The position numbers and the translations under genes were made by a program. Below the pieces are notes generated by a model, which searched no databases, was not told where the DNA came from, and was given only the letters and a program-made list of their open reading frames with translations. Of a stretch of 5,641 nt of DNA, positions 1-4,238 are shown in pieces. The stretch is from Candidatus Magasanikiibacteriota bacterium (lineage in GTDB: Bacteria > Patescibacteriota > Patescibacteriia > Magasanikbacterales > GWA2-37-8): positions 1-5,641 of the forward strand of contig CAINUM010000065.1 in assembly GCA_903853785.1 (NCBI GenBank), read 5' to 3'. The first letter of the stretch is position 1. Every line of letters starts with the position of its first letter.

Positions 1-1709
1 TGCATCTGCGAAATCCTCTCTTTAAAAATTTTTTCTCCTTCTAATTGATGCCCCGCAAAACGAATTCTTTCAAAATCCTCGCTTTTCTTTTTGGTTACTA
101 CGCGGTAGCCCAGACCTTCTTTGCCAGCATTTTTTGGTGATTTTTCTTCATCTTCATTCTTTCCAAGATCGTGAAAAAAAGCTGCTAAACGTAAAAGTTT
201 TTCAAAATTTTGATCTGAAAAAGGGTTCGAAGAATTTATTTTTTCATTCATTAAATCAACCGTTCTCAGCGAATGCTCTCCCACCGTTTCTGAACCATGA
301 AATCTCGGATCTTGGGTAAGATTTTTATTTCTTGAATATTCTGGTAATAATTTATCTAGTACTCCCAGTTTACCCAATGCGGCAAATTTATCTTTTGAAT
401 ATGTTTCAGACAAAGCATCCAAAAACAAATCGGCATTTTGCTCAAAAGAAAATTCTTTAGGTTCTACAAACTTAACTTTTTCTTTACTGCTATTTAACGC
501 CTCATTAACAAGACGCATATTTCTTTCCAAGTCCTCTCCCATTTCATCGCCAATCGCTTTAATTTTTCCAACACTTACTAAATCTACCATTCTTTTCTGT
601 TGTTCCAAACTGATAATACCGGTAGCAACCAAAGCACTTAATTTGGTTTCAAAAACTACCTGATTATGAATATCCAAAGTACATTCTTCTTTAATTTTCT
701 GTACAACTTCAGAAATATTCAGAGGAATGCGTTCGTTACTATTATTTAAATTATTTAAAAACTTTTTTACTTTTTCATTGTCTAATATTCCAATATCTTG
801 CAACATTAAAAGTTCTTCATTGTCGCGTAAAGACAACAATAATTCATAATTGTGTTTAGAATCAACTAGGTATTTAAAATTTTTAAGATTTGGGTTTCCT
901 TCATCATTTAACGAGGAAACTGAATCTAAGTATGAAGCCACAACTGCCAAATTTCGATCTTCCAAGTTCATATCACCAAAATATTTCTCATATTTTTTGC
1001 TATCAACTTCGGAAAATAAAAAAGCAATTTCGTGCTGTTCGATAGCCGTCAACATCGAATCAGAAATATCTGAAATGTTGAATTTACGCACTTGATCAGC
1101 GCCAATTTTTCCATGCATTCTGCCAGACTTATTTTTCTCAGTTTTTTGATAATAAGCAACCGATTTTATTCCTTCTGTTTTAAAATATTCCAACATCTTT
1201 TTTGGGTCGGGATTGCCTCTCAAATCTTGAGGTAACATGGTTTGCCATTGCTCCCATGAAACAATCTCTTCCACCACTTCTCCATCTTTGTCTGACATTC
1301 TTTTTACAGTCAAACAATCTTTCTTGGCGATGTCATGCAAAAAAGTATATCGTCTCAATTCTTGTAGACGATCTTTTACTACACTTGTGATTAACGTTTG
1401 GTCCTCTTGTGACAACTGGTCTGAGACATTTCCTTGAATTGCCGACTCAATATTTTCTAAAATCAAATGAAGGTGTGTATCCATATACACACCTTCATTA
1501 TGGTGTTCCCCCCATTGAGGAACCTGCAGAGATTCAAATATTAAGTTTTTTAAATCGCGCGATTCTTCACCAGAAAATAGACTTTCAATTTTTTGTTTTA
1601 GCTCAAGTACGCGCTCTGGTCTTTCCAAAACTTCTTGATCAATATTTTTTTCAGAAAATTTTTCTTCAGATCTTTGATACTGATCAGCCAGAGATATCAT
1701 ATTATGCAT
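1..1709 (-). CDS. Tandem HD-domain protein (putative metal-dependent phosphohydrolase), 3' end beyond window
   Basis: Reading the minus strand from the ATG at 1709 gives 569 codons without a stop, continuing past the left edge, so the C-terminus is missing. Two HD-type metal-binding motif sets are visible. The first has H69/H70 with NEG and H79, then LHDIAKKD (H125-D126), then H199 (MHGKIGA) and H226 (EQHE). The second has H471 and TVGEH (H479), then FFHDLGK (H513-D514), then AGHQLEGE (H554). The region before the second set (LGVLDKLLPE, then Q and FH...TVGEHSL) resembles the HD region of CCA-adding/poly(A) polymerase and GlnD-type proteins, but no nucleotidyltransferase domain is present in the visible part. 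By family knowledge HD proteins hydrolyse phosphoester bonds with divalent metal; the substrate here is unknown. No signal peptide or membrane segment is seen, so it is probably cytoplasmic. The start overlaps the stop of the upstream gene by 8 nt, suggesting translational coupling; an in-frame ATG at 1700 is an alternative start. No Shine-Dalgarno sequence is visible for either. Confidence 0.85.
   Translation of the reverse strand, partial: MHNMISLADQYQRSEEKFSEKNIDQEVLERPERVLELKQKIESLFSGEESRDLKNLIFESLQVPQWGEHHNEGVYMDTHLHLILENIESAIQGNVSDQLSQEDQTLITSVVKDRLQELRRYTFLHDIAKKDCLTVKRMSDKDGEVVEEIVSWEQWQTMLPQDLRGNPDPKKMLEYFKTEGIKSVAYYQKTEKNKSGRMHGKIGADQVRKFNISDISDSMLTAIEQHEIAFLFSEVDSKKYEKYFGDMNLEDRNLAVVASYLDSVSSLNDEGNPNLKNFKYLVDSKHNYELLLSLRDNEELLMLQDIGILDNEKVKKFLNNLNNSNERIPLNISEVVQKIKEECTLDIHNQVVFETKLSALVATGIISLEQQKRMVDLVSVGKIKAIGDEMGEDLERNMRLVNEALNSSKEKVKFVEPKEFSFEQNADLFLDALSETYSKDKFAALGKLGVLDKLLPEYSRNKNLTQDPRFHGSETVGEHSLRTVDLMNEKINSSNPFSDQNFEKLLRLAAFFHDLGKNEDEEKSPKNAGKEGLGYRVVTKKKSEDFERIRFAGHQLEGEKIFKERISQM
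1466..1499. repeat. Perfect 15-bp inverted repeat inside the HD-protein gene
   Basis: Arm AATGAAGGTGTGTAT (1466-1480) and its exact reverse complement (1485-1499) are separated by CCAT. In the minus-strand mRNA this would be a 15-bp hairpin with a 4-nt AUGG loop. It encodes residues 71-81 of the HD protein, the NEGVYMDTHLH part of the first HD motif. No T-run follows, so it is not an ordinary terminator. Its function is unknown. Confidence 0.9.
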
Positions 1710-2496
1710 TTTTTGTATCAAAAGGTAGTTTTGCTTTTACTACTTCCATCGCTCTTTTCCATTCAGCCTCATCTACACATTTTACAAATTGTTTACTACC
1801 AAATACTGGACCACTTTTTGTGCGTCCTTTCTCATCTTTTTCATCAGACCATTTGAAATCTTCCAAACCAAGTGAATCTTCATATGTTCCAATAAAATAT
1901 AAACCGCCGTAATTTGCAGCATATTGAGTGCCAAAAGGATAACCTGCGATATAAGCACCCTGAATACAGCCGTCTTTATCACCATAAGGCACACCATCTT
2001 TCATGGTAAACGCATTAGCCATTTGATCATAAGATTTTTCAGCAGATTCAAGTCTCTGTTCTGGATCAGCAGCCAATTTTTTGAAATCCTCAACTTGTTT
2101 TAAAAATGCAGGACCGTCAATCTCTCCTTCTTTACAAACAGAACAAGCCGCCAACCACCAGGCAGTTTGTGAATCTGGATTTTTACCCTTTAATTCTTCT
2201 CGAACCTGCATAACCGCTTCTTTAGTATAGTTAGCATGTAAACGAGCGGCTAATTCTTGCATTTCTCTAGGAATTAAATCCATTGCACATGCAACACCAG
2301 CATCAAAACCAGGGGCGTTTTTACCATCTTCTTTTGGAATACGATCCATCAACGAACCAGGTTGAATATATGCTGGCCACTGGCCTAATTCGGCTACACG
2401 TGGAGCATTTTTTTCTACTTCAGCCCTAACCTTTCCTAACTCCATTTTTACATGCTCTTGAAATTCCGGACTATCCAATTGCTCGTCTGTTGCCAT
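1702..2496 (-). CDS. Conserved-looking protein of unknown function, 264 aa
   Basis: An open frame of 264 codons with A/T-rich codons like the HD gene downstream. I do not recognise the family. The N-terminal third is acidic and helical in character (charged E/K/R-rich, residues 1-35), with a proline-containing stretch at 41-65. The middle has WWLAACSVC (113-121) with a CxxC pair (C118, C121), plus single cysteines at 70, 177 and 240. The C-terminal half is rich in Gly, Tyr and Phe (residues 170-205, with YIAGYPFGTQY and NYGGLYFIGTY), which suggests a compact globular domain rather than a membrane or secreted protein. No signal peptide or transmembrane segment is seen. The isolated CxxC is not enough to call zinc binding or redox activity. 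The gene leads a two-gene unit: its TAA lies inside the first codons of the HD-domain gene, so the two are probably co-expressed and may act together. The ATG is chosen because it gives the full frame and lies about 25 nt downstream of a plausible promoter start; no Shine-Dalgarno sequence precedes it. Confidence 0.8.
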   Translation of the reverse strand: MATDEQLDSPEFQEHVKMELGKVRAEVEKNAPRVAELGQWPAYIQPGSLMDRIPKEDGKNAPGFDAGVACAMDLIPREMQELAARLHANYTKEAVMQVREELKGKNPDSQTAWWLAACSVCKEGEIDGPAFLKQVEDFKKLAADPEQRLESAEKSYDQMANAFTMKDGVPYGDKDGCIQGAYIAGYPFGTQYAANYGGLYFIGTYEDSLGLEDFKWSDEKDEKGRTKSGPVFGSKQFVKCVDEAEWKRAMEVVKAKLPFDTKNA

Positions 2497-2527
2497 ATGT
2501 TTATTTTTAAAATTATTTAATAAATAA

Positions 2528-2556
2528 ATTTTATCATAATCAAAATCTTATGTATA
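2528..2556 (-). promoter_or_regulatory. Candidate sigma-70 promoter for the 264-aa / HD gene pair
   Basis: On the minus strand, TATACA (2556-2551, 4 of 6 matches to the -35 consensus) is followed after 17 nt by TAAAAT (2533-2528, 5 of 6 matches to the -10). A TGA precedes the -10 as an extended -10 element. Transcription would start near 2521, leaving a leader of about 25 nt before the ATG at 2496. The region is so A/T-rich that a chance match is possible. Confidence 0.4.
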
Positions 2557-2579
2557 CAGCTTAAATGCAAGATATTAAC

Positions 2580-2660
2580 AATATAAAAAACACCCTTACA
2601 TAATAAAGGTGTTTTTATTTATTTTCCACGAGACAGCCTCACCGCAAAATACAATTGATT
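2580..2660 (+). repeat. Dispersed repeat, copy 1 (terminator plus CCACGAGACAGCC block)
   Basis: This 81-nt stretch matches 5542-5624 in the same orientation. By eye there are about five substitutions and two 1-nt indels. It comprises a terminator-like stem, a T-rich spacer, the block CCACGAGACAGCCTCACC (2626-2643) and an A/T-rich tail ending TGATT. The two copies differ completely after this point. Nothing in it looks coding. Confidence 0.9.
2586..2616. terminator. Bidirectional Rho-independent terminator
   Basis: Arms 2586-2598 and 2604-2616 pair over 13 positions with one C.A mismatch (2595/2607) around a CATAA loop. The A-run on one side and the T-run on the other give a U-tract on both strands. 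On the minus strand it would stop transcripts from the GC-rich gene before they enter the 264-aa gene. The copy at 5549-5579 has a perfect stem. Confidence 0.75.
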
Positions 2661-2690
2661 ATATTTTATGGTGAGCGGGCTGTCTTGTGG
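2626..2690. repeat. Large imperfect hairpin at the left edge of the GC-rich island
   Basis: The left arm CCACGAGACAGCCTCACC (2626-2643) pairs with 2670-2690: CCAC with GTGG, one G.T wobble, AGACAGCC with GGCTGTCT, a 3-nt bulge GCG (2675-2677), then TCACC with GGTGA. Inside, AAAATA (2646-2651) pairs with TATTTT (2662-2667). No T-run follows on either side, so it is not a standard terminator. The left arm belongs to the dispersed repeat; the right arm looks like a partial inverted copy of the same repeat block. Confidence 0.8.
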
Positions 2691-2751
2691 TGAGCAAGAA
2701 GTCGCTCAGGTTGGGGTTGTGGTTGGCTGGGCCAAATACGACGACAGTCAT
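2659..2751 (-). pseudogene. Start of a second GC-rich-island gene, truncated at the hairpin (30 codons)
   Basis: One nucleotide after the TAG of the 222-aa gene an ATG opens a 30-codon frame, MTVVVFGPANHNP followed by NLSDFLLTTRQ. Its first codons are G/C-ending like those of the gene before it. The last residues and the TAA fall inside the A/T-rich hairpin and look foreign to the reading frame. The TAG-A-ATG spacing is typical of two genes in one operon. I read it as the 5' end of a downstream gene cut off where the high-GC DNA meets the repeat. NLSDF also occurs in the upstream gene (LNLSDFFALVT), which may be chance or distant relationship. No family can be assigned. A genuine 30-aa peptide is the alternative. 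Confidence 0.4.
2709..2731 (+). other. G-tract cluster, possible two-tier G-quadruplex
   Basis: The plus strand has GGTTGGGGTTGTGGTTGG followed by CTGGG: five G-runs with 2-4 nt loops. It lies between the stop of the 222-aa gene and the hairpin. On the minus strand the same bases encode part of the truncated 30-codon frame, so codon constraint alone could explain it. Confidence 0.3.
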
Positions 2752-2752
2752 T

Positions 2753-3421
2753 CTACTGGAGCGTTTCGCTGAACGAGGCGGCCGGCTGGCGCGTGAACTC
2801 GGTGACGAGGAGAGTGCCCACACCGGGAATAGTGACCCGCATGACCGTGCCGGAGATGCCGTTCTTCTGTCCGAACGCCTCGAGCTCTTGAGGAGTAAGC
2901 GCTTCGAACATCTCCAAGCCCTGAGCATCGTCGATCGGCACTCCGGCGACAATCATCTCCTTAAGGAAGGCAACGCAGTCGAGTGGGTTGGAGCTGCCCT
3001 CGTCGAGCAGACGGAACACCACCAACAGACCTTCTTCGAGCGTGCTCAACGCAAGGCTGAGGAACTCGCCACTCTTCTTGTCCTGCATGCGACCATGCTT
3101 GATTGGCAACGGGCAGTCAGTGCAAACGCTGAACTTGTACTGCGATGTAAATTCGTCGGGCAGCATTGCCATCGTGACGAGCGCGAAAAAGTCGCTCAAG
3201 TTCAGTGCCAGGCCGGCGCTGTCGATCAACTGCATGAGGTCGTCGGCCTCTTCCTGGCTGATGTTCTCCTTCGCGACCTGCTTGCGAAGGAACAACTCGC
3301 CCTGCTCGCAGGTGTAGATGCGCTTCTGCTTGGCACCCTCAACGAAGAGGAAGCCGTACTTGGCGCCCAAAGCGGCAAAGAAATGGCTCTTCGAACCACG
3401 CGTAAACGAAACGGATGCCAT
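2753..3421 (-). CDS. Protein of unknown function in the GC-rich island, 222 aa
   Basis: A full frame with ATG, a good ribosome binding site and natural protein composition. I do not recognise the family. The start (MASVSFTRGSKSHFFAALGAKYGFLFVEG) is mildly basic and hydrophobic but lacks a clear signal peptide. Residues about 45-75 are Glu/Asp-rich and helical (QEEADDLMQLIDSAG), followed by LNLSDFFALVTMAMLP. A CTDC pair lies near residue 100, and the C-terminal part alternates hydrophobic strands with charged turns, ending in GVGTLLVTEF. No membrane segment is obvious. Codons are strongly G/C-ending, unlike all other genes here, which points to a different origin. The overlapping plus-strand frame at 2687-3469 is taken as its shadow. 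The gene is followed one base later by a truncated second frame, suggesting it was cut from a larger operon. Expression in this host is possible because a Shine-Dalgarno sequence and an upstream palindrome are present, but no convincing promoter was found. Confidence 0.75.
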   Translation of the reverse strand: MASVSFTRGSKSHFFAALGAKYGFLFVEGAKQKRIYTCEQGELFLRKQVAKENISQEEADDLMQLIDSAGLALNLSDFFALVTMAMLPDEFTSQYKFSVCTDCPLPIKHGRMQDKKSGEFLSLALSTLEEGLLVVFRLLDEGSSNPLDCVAFLKEMIVAGVPIDDAQGLEMFEALTPQELEAFGQKNGISGTVMRVTIPGVGTLLVTEFTRQPAASFSETLQ

Positions 3422-3427
3422 GAACTA

Positions 3428-3431
3428 CTCC
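3428..3431 (-). promoter_or_regulatory. Shine-Dalgarno sequence GGAG of the 222-aa gene
   Basis: GGAG on the minus strand ends 6 nt before the ATG at 3421, an ideal distance, and fixes this start. It is the only clear Shine-Dalgarno in the window; the AT-rich genes lack one, which again sets the island apart. Confidence 0.65.
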
Positions 3432-3443
3432 AAAGCAAACACT

Positions 3444-3461
3444 CACACCAACCTTGGTGTG
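3444..3461. promoter_or_regulatory. 18-bp palindrome upstream of the GC-rich gene, possible operator
   Basis: CACACCAACCTTGGTGTG consists of perfect 8-bp arms around a central CC. The 2-nt gap is too short for an RNA hairpin loop without opening pairs, so a site for a dimeric DNA-binding protein is more likely. It lies 22 nt upstream of the ATG at 3421. No regulator for it is recognisable in the window. Confidence 0.45.
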
Positions 3462-3467
3462 CCCCCT

Positions 3468-3485
3468 AATTCAGCTTTTTGAATT
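3468..3485. repeat. Short inverted repeat AATTCA / TGAATT
   Basis: Perfect 6-bp arms (3468-3473 and 3480-3485) flank GCTTTT at the point where GC-rich sequence gives way to AT-rich sequence. Short enough to be chance in A/T-rich DNA. Confidence 0.35.
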
Positions 3486-3486
3486 G

Positions 3487-3540
3487 GTTGTAAGGGAGGA
3501 TAAAAACCCAGGTTTGTAGGCAAATATCCCCACTTACAAC
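3487..3540. repeat. Long inverted repeat between the island and the SOS operon
   Basis: GTTGTAAGGGAGGATA (3487-3502) pairs with TATCCCCACTTACAAC (3525-3540) with two mismatches; between them AAACC and GGTTT (3504-3508, 3511-3515) can form an inner hairpin. A run of six T follows at 3541-3546, so on the plus strand it could fold as a terminator, but no plus-strand gene lies upstream within the island. It may instead be an element border or a leader structure. The remaining non-coding stretch up to 3625 shows nothing else I can support. Confidence 0.55.
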
Positions 3541-3625
3541 TTTTTTAAAGAACGATTGATTACCCTACAAGAATATTGTGAAAAAGTCAAGACTAAAGAC
3601 TGCTTATTATTAAAACAACAAAGAA

Positions 3626-3654
3626 TTGACAAGTGAACAAACGTTCACTATAAT
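3626..3654 (+). promoter_or_regulatory. Consensus sigma-70 promoter of the lexA-dinB operon
   Basis: TTGACA (3626-3631) and TATAAT (3649-3654) are both perfect consensus hexamers at the optimal 17-nt spacing. Transcription should start near 3661, only about 2 nt before the ATG at 3663, so the mRNA would be essentially leaderless. A promoter this strong needs repression, which the operator in its spacer provides. Confidence 0.92.
3632..3649. promoter_or_regulatory. LexA operator (SOS box, Bacillus type)
   Basis: AGTGAACAAACGTTCACT is a perfect palindrome with 7-bp arms around AAAC. Its core GAAC-N4-GTTC is the established SOS-box core of Bacillus/Gram-positive LexA (DinR), not the CTG-N10-CAG form of Escherichia coli. 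It occupies exactly the promoter spacer plus the first base of the -10, so bound repressor would block RNA polymerase. No second GAAC-N4-GTTC site was noticed elsewhere in the window. Confidence 0.9.
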
Positions 3655-3662
3655 ACAGGCAT

Positions 3663-4238
3663 ATGACAACACCCAAATATTTTTCTTCTATTATTGCCTT
3701 TTTTGAAAGACACCATCGTTTACCATCTTACCAAGAAATGATGAAGTTGACTGGTTTCAAATCTAAAAATGCCGTTTATCGGTTAGTGGAACGATTGATC
3801 GCAGCTGAATTATTAATTCGTGATCACGCTGGAAAAATTGTTCCAGGTCGTCGTTTTCTTACTGTTCCCCTACTTGGTACAGTCGAAGCCGGTTGGCCAT
3901 CCCCTGCCGAAGAAGAATTGGTGGACACTATCGGTCTAGAAGAATGGCTAATTAAAAATCGTGAGTCTACATTTATGTTGAAAGTTTCTGGTGATTCTAT
4001 GATTGATGCTGGTATTCGCCCTGGCGATATGTTGTTGGTCGAACGCGGACGTACTCCAAAAAATGGTGACGTAGTAGTAGCCGAAGTCGACACTCAATGG
4101 ACCTTAAAATATTTTGAAAAACACGGCCAACAAATTGTTTTAATGCCAGCCAACAAAAAATACAGTCCAATAATTCCAAAAAACGAATTAAATATTGCTG
4201 CCGTCGTCACCGCTGTTATTCGTAAATATCATACGTGA
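3663..4238 (+). CDS. lexA: LexA-type SOS repressor with UmuD-like self-cleaving domain, 191 aa
   Basis: Transcriptional repressor that inactivates itself by RecA-stimulated cleavage. Residues 1-65 match the LexA winged helix: an initial helix, RLPSYQEMMKLTGFKS (19-34, compare PS-x-x-E-I in LexA), the recognition helix around 34-47, and the wing ending GRRF (62-65). Residues 69-190 are a peptidase S24 domain with the Ala76-Gly77 cleavage bond in VEAGWPSPAEEE, catalytic Ser112 in SGDSMID and catalytic Lys149 in WTLKYF. The wording around the cleavage site and through IRPGDMLLVERG and YSPI is closer to UmuD (GFPSPA, SGDSMIDGGI, AYSPI) than to typical LexA, but UmuD lacks the DNA-binding half. 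The protein could therefore serve both as repressor and, after cleavage, as partner of the polymerase encoded next; the second role is inference. Length fits LexA (about 200 aa). The ATG is set by the promoter, with a predicted leader of about 2 nt and no Shine-Dalgarno. The stop overlaps the next start as GTGA. Confidence 0.92.
   Translation: MTTPKYFSSIIAFFERHHRLPSYQEMMKLTGFKSKNAVYRLVERLIAAELLIRDHAGKIVPGRRFLTVPLLGTVEAGWPSPAEEELVDTIGLEEWLIKNRESTFMLKVSGDSMIDAGIRPGDMLLVERGRTPKNGDVVVAEVDTQWTLKYFEKHGQQIVLMPANKKYSPIIPKNELNIAAVVTAVIRKYHT

Larger units (their letters stand above)
2691..3466. other. GC-rich island in an AT-rich genome
   Basis: Base composition changes abruptly between about 2680 and 2700 and back again near 3466. 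In the 222-aa gene 48 of the first 60 codons end in G or C by hand count, against 9 of the first 30 in the lexA-like gene next to it. The island begins at a hairpin and ends beside two inverted repeats. It contains no transposase, integrase or recognisable attachment site. Transfer from a high-GC donor and an assembly join are both possible. Confidence 0.85.

Noticed and set aside
1409..1912. Plus-strand open frame of 167 codons
   Set aside because: It lies opposite the HD gene and the 264-aa gene; its Phe/Ser/Leu/His-rich sequence is typical of an antisense reading of AT-rich coding DNA. The same applies to the other plus-strand frames between 134 and 1856.
2687..3469. Long plus-strand open frame of 260 codons across the GC-rich island
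   Set aside because: Its composition (heavy in Leu, Glu, Arg, His, Gln with no domain-like pattern) is what the antisense of a GC-rich gene produces, and the minus-strand gene has a Shine-Dalgarno and more natural protein sequence.
2626..3540. Integron gene cassette with attC sites
   Set aside because: A single unknown gene with flanking inverted repeats suggested it, but I found no GTTRRRY/RYYYAAC core pair at either side and no integrase.
2580..3540. Insertion sequence or MITE-type transposon
   Set aside because: No transposase, no matching terminal inverted repeats between the two island edges, and no clear target-site duplication.
3468..3625. Riboswitch or small RNA gene
   Set aside because: Inverted repeats are present but match no riboswitch class I know, and no separate promoter for an RNA was found besides the lexA promoter.
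4236..4238. TGA recoding (genetic code 25 or 4)
   Set aside because: The TGA sits at the natural end of a full-length LexA and overlaps the next start as GTGA, so it works as a stop.
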